Of a DNA stretch of 10,630 nucleotides, positions 1 through 6,835 are shown in pieces. The stretch is from Anaerolineales bacterium (GTDB lineage: Bacteria; Chloroflexota; Anaerolineae; Anaerolineales; UBA4823). Location: positions 1-10,630 of the forward strand of contig JALHTN010000352.1 of assembly GCA_022865865.1 (NCBI GenBank), written 5' to 3'. The translations under genes were made by a program, and so were the position numbers. The number at the start of each line of letters is the position of its first letter. The stretch's first letter is position 1. The notes under the pieces were generated by a model. The model saw only the letters and a list, made by a program, of their open reading frames with translations. It was not told where the DNA came from and did no database searches.

Positions 1-1269
1 AAGGGTAAAGATATTGGTACCGCAACCATTTTCCAAGATGACATCCGAATTTCAACCAACGTCGAAAATGAAGACGGCACCCGTGCTTTGGGAACTCGCG
101 TCACCGAGGAAGTTTACAACCAGGTCGTGGGTCACGGTCAACCATGGATCGGAAGAGCGTATGTGGTTAATGATTGGTATATCACTGCATATGAGCCCAT
201 TCGTGATATTGCCGGAAAAATCATCGGGATTCTGTACGTCGGTGTTCTCGAGGAGAAATATAACGACATTCAGCAAGGGATGATTCTGACTTTTGTAGCA
301 ATCACAATCGCGGGTGTTTTGGTTGCGCTGATTGTGTCTTATTTTATCGCCAGGTGGATTCTGATACCAATTTTCAAGTTAATTAATGCATCAAAAGCAG
401 TGGCCAGTGGAGATTTAAATGCCAAAGTTGAGATCTCCACCAGGGATGAACTCGAATACCTGGCTGATTCTTTCAACGCAATGGCACTGGCGTTACGAAA
501 AAGGGACGAGCAGCTCAAGGAATTTGCCACTCAGAAGATTATGGCCAGCGAGCGCCTTGCATTGATCGGGCAGCTTTCCGCAAATGTCGCTCACGAGTTA
601 AATAACCCTCTAACTGGCATCGTCACTTATTCATATTTGCTACTAGAGGACACTGACTGCGATGACCCCAAGAAAAAATCTCTCGAAAAAATTGTCGGTC
701 AGGCTACTCGCTGCCGAGACATCATTCGCGGATTATTGGATTTTTCCCGCCAGAGAAAACCGGACAAAACGCTCTCCAACATTAATACGGTGATGGAGCA
801 GTGTCTCGCTTTTGTTGAAAACCAGGCTTTGTTCCTCAATATCGAAATTGAAAAGAACTTCCAGGAAGATCTGCCAATGCTTGTCCTGGATGCTTCTCAG
901 ATCGAGCGGGTGATCATGAACATGATTATCAACGCTGCCGAAGCGATGAATGGAGATGGTGAACTGGTTTTAACTACCCGCAGTAAGTTAGGAGATGATT
1001 CTGTGGAGCTGATATTTCGAGATAATGGACCAGGAATTTCTGAAGAGAACATTGAAAAAATCTTCGATCCCTTCTTCACTACGAAGGATGTAGGTCACGG
1101 AACTGGTCTCGGTCTAGCGATCAGCTACGGTGTTGTCAAAGCACATAATGGAACCATATCGGTCGCGAGCGAGATTGGAAAAGGTACCACATTTACAGTC
1201 AGGCTTCCCATCAAAGTTACTGAAGAGGTCCCGGAAAATGGACACCCGATCCAAAATATTAGTCATTGA
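1..1269 (+). CDS. Membrane sensor histidine kinase (Cache-HAMP-HisKA-HATPase), 5'-truncated
   Basis: The reading frame is open from base 1 to the TGA at 1267-1269, so the true start lies outside the window; the TTG at 88 is internal. Bases 1-265 encode the end of an extracytoplasmic Cache domain (segments VVNDWYITAYEPIRD and GILYVGVLEEKY, typical of Cache_3-Cache_2 sensors). One membrane helix follows at about 280-360, then a HAMP linker to about 530. The kinase core has the H-box AHELNNPLTG with the phospho-acceptor His at 592-594, the N-box Asn at 931, the G1 box DNGPGIS at 1021, the F-box DPFFTTK and the G2 box GTGLGLA at about 1099. It is expected to bind a small external ligand in the periplasm or outside the cell and to autophosphorylate in the cytoplasm. 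The ligand is unknown. Its 3' end overlaps the next gene by 32 bases, which suggests co-transcription and coupled translation. Confidence 0.93.
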   Translation, partial: KGKDIGTATIFQDDIRISTNVENEDGTRALGTRVTEEVYNQVVGHGQPWIGRAYVVNDWYITAYEPIRDIAGKIIGILYVGVLEEKYNDIQQGMILTFVAITIAGVLVALIVSYFIARWILIPIFKLINASKAVASGDLNAKVEISTRDELEYLADSFNAMALALRKRDEQLKEFATQKIMASERLALIGQLSANVAHELNNPLTGIVTYSYLLLEDTDCDDPKKKSLEKIVGQATRCRDIIRGLLDFSRQRKPDKTLSNINTVMEQCLAFVENQALFLNIEIEKNFQEDLPMLVLDASQIERVIMNMIINAAEAMNGDGELVLTTRSKLGDDSVELIFRDNGPGISEENIEKIFDPFFTTKDVGHGTGLGLAISYGVVKAHNGTISVASEIGKGTTFTVRLPIKVTEEVPENGHPIQNISH

Positions 1270-2383
1270 CGACGAAGAAATCGTCCTCGACTCCTGTATA
1301 GCGATTTTATCCGGTGGTAATTACGAAATCCTTACCGCTGAAAATGGTTTACGTGGTATCAGCTTGCTGGAGGAATTTCGTCCCGATTTAATTTTTGTGG
1401 ACCTTAAAATGCCGGGCATATCAGGATTTGAAGTGATTGAAAAAATTCAAGAGATCGATCCAGCGATCGTCACGATCGTCATCACGGGTTTTGCAACGAT
1501 TGGCTCAGCTGTCGAAGCTATGCAAAGAGGTGCATTTGATTTTCTCCCCAAGCCATTCACTCCTGATGAATTGCGGTTGATCACCAGCCGAGGTTTAGAA
1601 AAGAGAAAATTAGTTTTGGAAACGCTTGCTTTACGCCGGGAAAAGGAACTTCTGCGAGAGCACTTTGCTGCTATCGTGTCCCACGAGCTTAAATCACCAT
1701 TAGCTGCGGTACAGCAGTACCTATTTTCGCTTTCCGGTGAATTATCCGATCAACTATCAGAAGATCAACAACGTCGATTTGAAAGGATTCAGACTCGCAT
1801 TGGTGAACTCATGAATTTGATCCACACCTGGTTGCGCGCAATTTCTGTTGATGTCGACACCATAAAAGAAAAATTTCAACCCACCTCCATACCATCTGTG
1901 ATTTCAAAAGCTATCGAAAGTATTGAACCACACGCCGTCCGCAAGGACATTTCGATCCAATCCTTCATCGCTGAGGATATTCCCCTGGTAGATGGCGATG
2001 AAGGCACACTTGTAGAAGCAATTGTTAATATTGTTGGGAATGCAGTCAAATATTCTCCTTCTGGTAGCCAGATCGATATCTCTGCCTGCCTTAAAGACGG
2101 CCAGGTTGTAGTGCAGATCCAGGACAATGGTATCGGGATATCAAAAGAAGACCTGCCATTTATTTTTATTGATTTTTTTACCAGCAGTGATGCAAATAAA
2201 ACCGAACGAGGCAGTGGTGTTGGGCTCGCACTGACGCGTCGAATTCTCGAAGCCCACAATGGAACGATTTCAGTTGAGAGTGAGTTAGGCCGGGGAAGCA
2301 CTTTTATATTGTGCTTACCAGGCTATGAAGACAGATTAGAAGATTCAACTTCCAAGATATTTGAAACGGTTAATAACACATAA
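1238..2383 (+). CDS. Hybrid response regulator-histidine kinase (REC-HisKA-HATPase)
   Basis: This is a 381-residue soluble signalling protein. The receiver domain spans about residues 5-120, with the acidic pair D11/D12, phospho-acceptor D55 (VDLKMPG), switch T83 and K105 (PKPF). A coiled linker (about 120-140) leads to a HisKA domain with H149 in SHELKSPLAA. The ATPase domain has an N-box (NIVGNAVKYS), G1 (DNGIGIS), an atypical F-box (FIDFFTSS) and G2 (GSGVGLAL). The ATG at 1238 was chosen because the receiver's first strand begins directly after it and GAAGAGG lies at 1222-1228; an upstream in-frame start would add 36 residues out of the preceding gene's coding frame with no domain. The likely role is to receive phosphate from the upstream membrane kinase and pass it on, for instance to the single-domain receiver next to it. 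There is no DNA-binding domain. Confidence 0.92.
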   Translation: MDTRSKILVIDDEEIVLDSCIAILSGGNYEILTAENGLRGISLLEEFRPDLIFVDLKMPGISGFEVIEKIQEIDPAIVTIVITGFATIGSAVEAMQRGAFDFLPKPFTPDELRLITSRGLEKRKLVLETLALRREKELLREHFAAIVSHELKSPLAAVQQYLFSLSGELSDQLSEDQQRRFERIQTRIGELMNLIHTWLRAISVDVDTIKEKFQPTSIPSVISKAIESIEPHAVRKDISIQSFIAEDIPLVDGDEGTLVEAIVNIVGNAVKYSPSGSQIDISACLKDGQVVVQIQDNGIGISKEDLPFIFIDFFTSSDANKTERGSGVGLALTRRILEAHNGTISVESELGRGSTFILCLPGYEDRLEDSTSKIFETVNNT

Positions 2384-2388
2384 GGAGG
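2382..2388 (+). promoter_or_regulatory. Shine-Dalgarno site that fixes the receiver gene start
   Basis: AAGGAGG overlaps the stop codon of the upstream kinase and stands 5 bases before the ATG at 2394. This favours 2394 over the earlier in-frame ATG-less start region at 2361, which has no comparable site. Confidence 0.8.
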
Positions 2389-2393
2389 CCCAC

Positions 2394-2822
2394 ATGGGTA
2401 CAAAGAAAAGGTTATTAATGATTGACGACGACCCAGATTTTGTCGAAGCAATTGCATCAATCCTCGAGAATGCAGGTTATGAGGTTGATGCCAAATACAA
2501 TCCCGATGATGGTTTTAATGCTTTGAAAACAGGTGGCTACGATCTCCTATTATTGGATGTTTTGATGGGGCGTGGTGCAGAAGGCATCATGATCGCTCGC
2601 AAGATCGGAAATGATGAGCAGCTGCGCGAAACTCCAATCCTGATCATCACAGGAATGCGGGAACAAATCGCCTTCCTGTTCCCAGGTCAACCAGTCCATC
2701 CGAGCTTTGTTCCCATTGATGAATTGATCGAAAAACCTGTAGAACCAGATTTGCTTTTAGAAAAAGTAAGCACTCTCCTGCAAATGGCAGAAGATAGAAA
2801 ATCTCAAGCAGAGCAAAATTAG
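2394..2822 (+). CDS. Single-domain response regulator with enlarged alpha4-beta5 region
   Basis: This 142-residue protein is a receiver domain with no output domain. The acidic residues D11-D13, phospho-acceptor D55 (LLLLDVLMG), switch T86 (LIITG) and K114 (EKPVEP) are all present, so it should be phosphorylatable. The distance from T86 to K114 is 28 residues, against 22 in the receiver of the gene before it. The extra residues form a Phe/Pro-rich stretch (FLFPGQPVHPSFVPIDEL) at the face through which receivers usually bind partners. The C-terminal tail (AEDRKSQAEQN) is short and charged. It lies 10 bases after the REC-kinase and 10 bases before hdrC, so it is probably the terminal or intermediate phosphate carrier of a relay. 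What it controls is not visible here; a direct protein-protein effect on the Hdr/Mvh complex or on a remote regulator are both possible. Confidence 0.9.
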   Translation: MGTKKRLLMIDDDPDFVEAIASILENAGYEVDAKYNPDDGFNALKTGGYDLLLLDVLMGRGAEGIMIARKIGNDEQLRETPILIITGMREQIAFLFPGQPVHPSFVPIDELIEKPVEPDLLLEKVSTLLQMAEDRKSQAEQN

Positions 2823-2832
2823 GATAATTTCT

Positions 2833-3393
2833 ATGGTAACCAAACCCACTTTCAGCGATGAGGTATCCAACCTCCTGCATGCTTCCCACGGACGACCTTT
2901 AGCAACCTGCATTCAATGTGGAACCTGCTCTGGTACGTGCCCAGTGGTGGAATTCATGGATCACACACCCCGGCGTCTGATTGGCATGATCAACGCGGAT
3001 CTCAAAGAGGAAGTGATGGAGAGCAATACGTTTTGGTATTGTGCTTCTTGCTTCCACTGTACAGTCCGCTGCCCAAGCGAGATCGATATTGCAGGCTTGA
3101 TGTATGCTCTCAAACGCTATTCCATATGGAAGCACCAATACTCAGAAGATGCGGTCGGTCCAGTATTCTCAGAAACGTTTGTGAAATCAATTCTGAGGAG
3201 TGGCAGATCCTATGAACCGGTTCTCGCTCCATCATACATCTTCAGTTACGGTGTCCGGGAATTTCTAAATGAAGCCCATACGGCGACCAATCTTATGTTG
3301 AAGGGTAGATTGCCTGTCCTTCCAGCCAGGATCAAAAGATTGGAAAATTTCAAGAAGATGGCCAACCGGATCATCCCCATGGGAGGAGCATAA
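2833..3393 (+). CDS. hdrC: Heterodisulfide reductase subunit C-like iron-sulfur protein
   Basis: A 186-residue cytoplasmic protein with two ferredoxin-type [4Fe-4S] motifs: C26-x2-C29-x2-C32-x3-C36 (CIQCGTCSGTCP) and C70-x2-C73-x2-C76-x3-C80 (CASCFHCTVRCP). The latter is followed by SEIDIAGLMYALKR, a sequence characteristic of HdrC. In the methanogen enzyme HdrC wires the flavin subunit HdrA to the catalytic subunit HdrB, and the same role is inferred here. The length matches HdrC (about 180-190 residues). No membrane segment is seen, unlike HdrE/DsrM-type partners, so the complex should be soluble. A modest AGGA site lies at 2821-2824, overlapping the upstream stop. The stop codon overlaps the hdrB start (TAATG), as in tightly coupled subunit pairs. 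Confidence 0.93.
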   Translation: MVTKPTFSDEVSNLLHASHGRPLATCIQCGTCSGTCPVVEFMDHTPRRLIGMINADLKEEVMESNTFWYCASCFHCTVRCPSEIDIAGLMYALKRYSIWKHQYSEDAVGPVFSETFVKSILRSGRSYEPVLAPSYIFSYGVREFLNEAHTATNLMLKGRLPVLPARIKRLENFKKMANRIIPMGGA

Positions 3394-4271
3394 TGAAAAC
3401 TTATTCATACTTTCCAGGCTGCTCCTTGGAAAAAATGGCGCTCAGCTATAACCAATCTGCAATGCAAACCACCAAAGCTTTGGGGGTAGAACTCCAAGAG
3501 CTTGAGGATTGGAATTGCTGTGGAGCTACCACCTATTTCCATGTTGATGAGCTCCTGGCTTATACACTTGTCGGTCGCAATCTGGCAATGGCGGAAAAAG
3601 CAGGGCATGATCTCGTAGCACCCTGCAGTGCATGCTTCAAGAATGCATATTTTGCCAATGCCTACCTCAAAGAGGATCTAGATTTAGCAAATCATATTAA
3701 CTATGCACTCGAAGCAGATAACTTAACATTTTCTGGTGACATCCAGGTAAAACATTTAATGGAAGTATTTGTCGATGATGTCGGTTATGAAGAGCTGCAG
3801 GATAAAGTGTCTTATCCACTGCAGGGTTTACGGGTAGCACCCTATTATGGCTGTCAAATTGTGAGACCGAAAAAAGATCATGAAGATGTTGAGAACCCAC
3901 GATTCTTCGAAGATCTCATGACCGCCATTGGAGCCGATCCGGTTGATTTTGCATATCGACTTCGTTGTTGTGGTGGCTCCCTGCTCATTACCAGCCGTGA
4001 AGCTGCCTATCAATTAATCTTCGAACTGCTGCAAAATGTTCAAAAGAGCGGAGCGGATGTCATCGCTACAGCCTGTCCATTATGCCAGACCAACCTGGAA
4101 TGCTACCAAATGCAAATCAACCAAGAGTTTGGTACAGATTTCAAGATACCGGTACTATATTTCACCCAGTTAATTGGATTATCCCTTGGACTGCCAGCTA
4201 AGAAATTAGGTATCGGATCGGAGTTCGTTTCAGCTGACCGTATCTTAACCTACGTCAAGGAGCCAGCATGA
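3393..4271 (+). CDS. hdrB: Heterodisulfide reductase subunit B-like protein with two complete CCG domains
   Basis: A 292-residue protein built from two CCG (cysteine-rich) domains. The first carries C10, C42-C43, C78 and C81; the second carries C154, C192-C193, C228 and C231. In structurally known HdrB these ten cysteines hold the two noncubane [4Fe-4S] clusters that cleave the CoM-S-S-CoB disulfide. All ten are present with the expected spacing, which suggests a competent disulfide reductase rather than a degenerate electron-transfer copy. The length matches the family (about 290). Since the rest of the window gives no sign of methanogenesis, the physiological substrate is probably another disulfide or thiol compound, and that is inference. 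GGGAGGAG at 3381-3388 serves as the ribosome site, and the start overlaps the hdrC stop by one base. The 3' end overlaps a short reading frame at 4268. Confidence 0.94.
   Translation: MKTYSYFPGCSLEKMALSYNQSAMQTTKALGVELQELEDWNCCGATTYFHVDELLAYTLVGRNLAMAEKAGHDLVAPCSACFKNAYFANAYLKEDLDLANHINYALEADNLTFSGDIQVKHLMEVFVDDVGYEELQDKVSYPLQGLRVAPYYGCQIVRPKKDHEDVENPRFFEDLMTAIGADPVDFAYRLRCCGGSLLITSREAAYQLIFELLQNVQKSGADVIATACPLCQTNLECYQMQINQEFGTDFKIPVLYFTQLIGLSLGLPAKKLGIGSEFVSADRILTYVKEPA
4257..4262 (+). promoter_or_regulatory. Shine-Dalgarno site inside the end of hdrB
   Basis: AAGGAG lies 5 bases before the ATG at 4268. It is well placed to initiate the 24-residue small reading frame and has no other gene start to serve: hdrA has its own AAGGAG at 4325-4330. 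Confidence 0.5.
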
Positions 4272-4342
4272 ACTTCAGATTTTTCATCAACAAGGACAAT
4301 TATCATGTTCCCCCAAGTTTATTGAAGGAGAAGAACCGATGA
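4268..4342 (+). CDS. Possible 24-residue small protein between hdrB and hdrA
   Basis: This short frame starts at an ATG that overlaps the hdrB stop (ATGA, 4268-4271) and ends at a TGA that overlaps the hdrA start (ATGA, 4339-4342). It therefore fills the hdrB-hdrA gap exactly. AAGGAG at 4257-4262 is correctly spaced from its start. The peptide opens MNFRFFINKDNYHVPP and ends SLLKEKNR; it is aromatic near the N-terminus and basic at the end, with no cysteine, no membrane helix and no recognised family. It could be a genuine small subunit or stabilising peptide of the complex, a translational-coupling leader that carries ribosomes from hdrB to hdrA, or chance. It is unlikely to be a frameshifted tail of hdrB, because hdrB already has its full family length. 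Conservation of the peptide in related clusters would settle the matter. Confidence 0.4.
   Translation: MNFRFFINKDNYHVPPSLLKEKNR
4325..4330 (+). promoter_or_regulatory. Shine-Dalgarno site of hdrA
   Basis: AAGGAG lies 8 bases before the hdrA ATG at 4339 and supports that start. It sits inside the short frame that ends at 4342. Confidence 0.75.
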
Positions 4343-6336
4343 GTGAAAAAGTTGGTGTTTACGTGTGCCACTGCGGCACAAATATCGCCGGGATAGTCGA
4401 TGTTGAACAGGTCTCCAAATGGGCGGGAGAGCAACCCAACGTCGTCTGTTCGCGCGATTATAAGTTCATGTGTTCGAGCCTCGGGCAAGAATTGATCGAG
4501 CAAGATATCAAAGAGCAAGGATTGACCCGGATAGTAGTCGCCGCATGTTCACCACATATGCATGAAAAAACTTTCCGTGCGGCTACGGAAAGAGGCGGAT
4601 TAAATCCTTACCTGTTCGAGATGGCGAATATTCGGGAACATAACTCCTGGGCAACTAACGATAAGGAGGCTGCAACCCAAAAAGCAAAAGCCCTGGTGAA
4701 AGCCGCTGTTGAAAGGGTTGTACACCACCAACCGCTGGAACCCATACCGGTCGAGATTAATCCCACTACTCTCGTCGTAGGGGGAGGTATTGCCGGTATC
4801 TCTGCTGCCTTAGAATTAGCCGAAGCAGGCAATCATGTGGTTTTGGTGGAGCGAGAACCTTCTATCGGTGGACATATGGCCCAATTGGATAAGACATTTC
4901 CTACCCTTGATTGTGCTGCCTGCATTTTAACGCCCAAAATGGTGGATGTCGGCCAGCATCCCAACATCACCCTCTATAGCTATAGCGAGGTTGAGAATAT
5001 TTCCGGTTATGTGGGCAACTTTAATGTGACCGTCCGCAAAAAAGCTCGTTATGTCATCGAGGAACTTTGCACCGGTTGCGGCATTTGCGAAGAGAAATGT
5101 CCCCGCAAAGTAGTCGACGATGTCTTTGAAGCCGGGCTTGCTCAACGGAAAGCAATCTACACACCCTTCCCGCAAGCGGTCCCCAGATACCCGGTTCTCG
5201 ACCCGCCTAACTGCACCTATTTCGAACGAGGGAAATGCAAAGCCTGCCAGATCTTTTGCCCCACTGGAGCTATCGACTTTGAGCAGCAAGATGAACTAAT
5301 CGAATTTCCGGCTGGAAATGTGATCCTGGCAACGGGATTTGACCTCTTCGACTCGAAAAAGATTCCTCAATACGGTTATGGTCGCTTGGCAAATGTGTTC
5401 ACCAGTCTTGAATTTGAACGCCTGGTGAATGCATCTGGCCCAACCAGCGGAAATATCGTTTTACGAGATGGAGAAACAGTACCTAAGAGCATAGCAATAA
5501 TTCACTGTGTAGGATCCAGGGATAACAATTATCACGAATACTGCTCTAAGGTTTGCTGCATGTACTCTCTGAAATTTGCGCACCTGGTGCACGAACGAGT
5601 TCCCGAATCAGAGGTTTACAACTTTTACATCGATATCCGCACTCCCGGAAAGGGATATGAGGAATTCTACAACCGGCTGCTGGAAGAGGGCACCCACTTT
5701 ATCCGAGGTCGCGCAGCAGATATAACAGATGCGGCTCGGCTGCCTGGAGAAGAAGGCAAATTAATCGTTCAAGCTGAAGATACTTTGATTGGAAAGCAGC
5801 GACGTGTACCGGTGGACATGGTGATCCTAAGCGCAGGTATGGAAGCCCGCCATGATTCCCTGGAGGTTTCCTTGATGTTTGGAATGGGCTGCGACTTTAA
5901 TGGCTTCTTCACTGAACGCCACCCCAAACTGGATCCGGTTGCAACCATGACAGAAGGCATCTATATCGCTGGGACCTGCCAGGGACCAAAGGACATACCC
6001 GATTCAGTAGCCCAAGGCGCTGCCGCAGCCGCTCGAGTTGGGGGTTTAATCAGTCAGGGAACTGTCATGATGGAACCTGTCAGAGCCAGCATCAACAAGG
6101 AAACCTGCTCTGGATGCCGAATATGCAACGACTTATGTCCATATAATGCGATCGTCTTCCATGAAGATCAAAAATTGTCTGAGGTAATCACAGCGCTCTG
6201 CCAGGGTTGCGGCACCTGTGTTGCGGCCTGCCCGAGTTCGGCGATCAGTGGAGCCCACTTTACCAACGAACAGGTGCTATCTGAAATCGAAGGTATTCTT
6301 TGGGACGTTCGCGAACGCCAGGCTGTACCCGCCTGA
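4339..6336 (+). CDS. hdrA: Heterodisulfide reductase subunit A-like flavin/iron-sulfur protein
   Basis: A 665-residue protein, the usual length of full-size HdrA. The N-terminal domain (about 1-135) contains CHCG at 10-13 and further cysteines. A thioredoxin-reductase-like FAD domain follows, with the Rossmann motif GGGIAG at 148-153 and the HdrA signature DCAACILTPKM (C192, C195). Inserted cluster motifs lie at C244/C247/C250/C254 and C292/C300/C303/C307. C402/C406/C407 belong to the conserved YCSKVCCMY segment. A C-terminal ferredoxin domain holds C590/C593/C596/C600 and C621/C624/C627/C631. In the methanogen complex this subunit carries the bifurcating FAD: electrons from MvhD are split between ferredoxin and HdrBC. 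The same role is inferred here. MvhD is encoded separately, not fused to HdrA, and no selenocysteine codon is used. The start is supported by AAGGAG at 4325-4330. Confidence 0.95.
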   Translation: MSEKVGVYVCHCGTNIAGIVDVEQVSKWAGEQPNVVCSRDYKFMCSSLGQELIEQDIKEQGLTRIVVAACSPHMHEKTFRAATERGGLNPYLFEMANIREHNSWATNDKEAATQKAKALVKAAVERVVHHQPLEPIPVEINPTTLVVGGGIAGISAALELAEAGNHVVLVEREPSIGGHMAQLDKTFPTLDCAACILTPKMVDVGQHPNITLYSYSEVENISGYVGNFNVTVRKKARYVIEELCTGCGICEEKCPRKVVDDVFEAGLAQRKAIYTPFPQAVPRYPVLDPPNCTYFERGKCKACQIFCPTGAIDFEQQDELIEFPAGNVILATGFDLFDSKKIPQYGYGRLANVFTSLEFERLVNASGPTSGNIVLRDGETVPKSIAIIHCVGSRDNNYHEYCSKVCCMYSLKFAHLVHERVPESEVYNFYIDIRTPGKGYEEFYNRLLEEGTHFIRGRAADITDAARLPGEEGKLIVQAEDTLIGKQRRVPVDMVILSAGMEARHDSLEVSLMFGMGCDFNGFFTERHPKLDPVATMTEGIYIAGTCQGPKDIPDSVAQGAAAAARVGGLISQGTVMMEPVRASINKETCSGCRICNDLCPYNAIVFHEDQKLSEVITALCQGCGTCVAACPSSAISGAHFTNEQVLSEIEGILWDVRERQAVPA

Positions 6337-6338
6337 AT

Positions 6339-6346
6339 AGGAGGAG
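6339..6346 (+). promoter_or_regulatory. Shine-Dalgarno site that fixes the mvhD start
   Basis: AGGAGGAG begins 2 bases after the hdrA stop and ends 4 bases before the ATG at 6351. It favours 6351 over an in-frame TTG at 6300 that would lie inside hdrA. Confidence 0.8.
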
Positions 6347-6350
6347 AAAA

Positions 6351-6833
6351 ATGAGTGAACAATTTGAACCCGTAATCGTTGGTTTCCTGTGCAACTGGTG
6401 TTCATACCGGGCGGCGGATTTAGCCGGGACTGCTCGCACAAAATATGCACCAAATATGCGTGCTATTCGAGTTATGTGCAGTGGTCGCGTGGACCCACAA
6501 TTCGTCCTGAAAGCGCTGCGAGAAGGCGCTGACGGCGTGATGATCGCCGGTTGCCACCCTGGCGAGTGTCATTATGTTGAAGGCAACATAAAAGCACTTC
6601 GCCGGTATATATTACTCAAGCGCATGCTTGAACAGTGGGGAATCGAACCTGAACGCGTGCAGCTAGTCTGGGCTTCTGCTTCAGAAGGAAATCTTCTCGC
6701 TGCAGCAGTTGACCGCATGACTGAAGAAGTTCGTGCTCTAGGTCCTCTACAGTGGCGTGAATCGGTTTTAGGTGGTAATGGACACCAACCGGTTGCAGCT
6801 GCCGAGGTAGAAGTTCAAGTTGAGGAGGTTTAA
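6351..6833 (+). CDS. mvhD: Hydrogenase iron-sulfur subunit MvhD/FlpD-like
   Basis: A 160-residue protein of the MvhD/FlpD family. The five family cysteines are visible: C14 and C17 (FLCNWCSY), C43 (VMCSGRVDP), and C68 and C73 (GCHPGECHY); in the methanogen subunit they bind a [2Fe-2S] cluster. MvhD bridges the hydrogenase MvhAG and HdrA and carries electrons from H2 oxidation to the bifurcating flavin. Its position between hdrA and mvhG fits that bridging role. The core domain ends near residue 130; the remaining tail is Val/Glu-rich (AAAEVEVQVEEV) and probably flexible. The same MvhD fold also links formate dehydrogenases to HdrA in other organisms, but the downstream hydrogenase genes make hydrogenase the partner here. 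Confidence 0.94.
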   Translation: MSEQFEPVIVGFLCNWCSYRAADLAGTARTKYAPNMRAIRVMCSGRVDPQFVLKALREGADGVMIAGCHPGECHYVEGNIKALRRYILLKRMLEQWGIEPERVQLVWASASEGNLLAAAVDRMTEEVRALGPLQWRESVLGGNGHQPVAAAEVEVQVEEV

Positions 6834-6835
6834 CA

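Noticed and set aside
88..90. TTG as start of the first kinase
   Set aside because: The frame is open to base 1 and the upstream codons (GTATIFQDD, ISTN) continue the Cache domain, so the gene is truncated by the window edge.
1441..1490. Cluster of GATCG repeats (CGATCGTCA twice in tandem)
   Set aside because: It falls in the receiver domain at ordinary codons for DPAIVTIVIT, so the repeat follows from the protein sequence and codon choice.
1876..2301. 141-codon open frame on the minus strand opposite the REC-kinase gene
   Set aside because: It lies wholly within a well-supported kinase gene, has no recognisable domain and is explained by codon pattern on the coding strand.
4260..4342. Possible frameshift, with the 24-residue frame being the true C-terminus of HdrB
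   Set aside because: HdrB already has the family length of about 290 residues with all ten cysteines, and the short frame has its own start codon and ribosome site.
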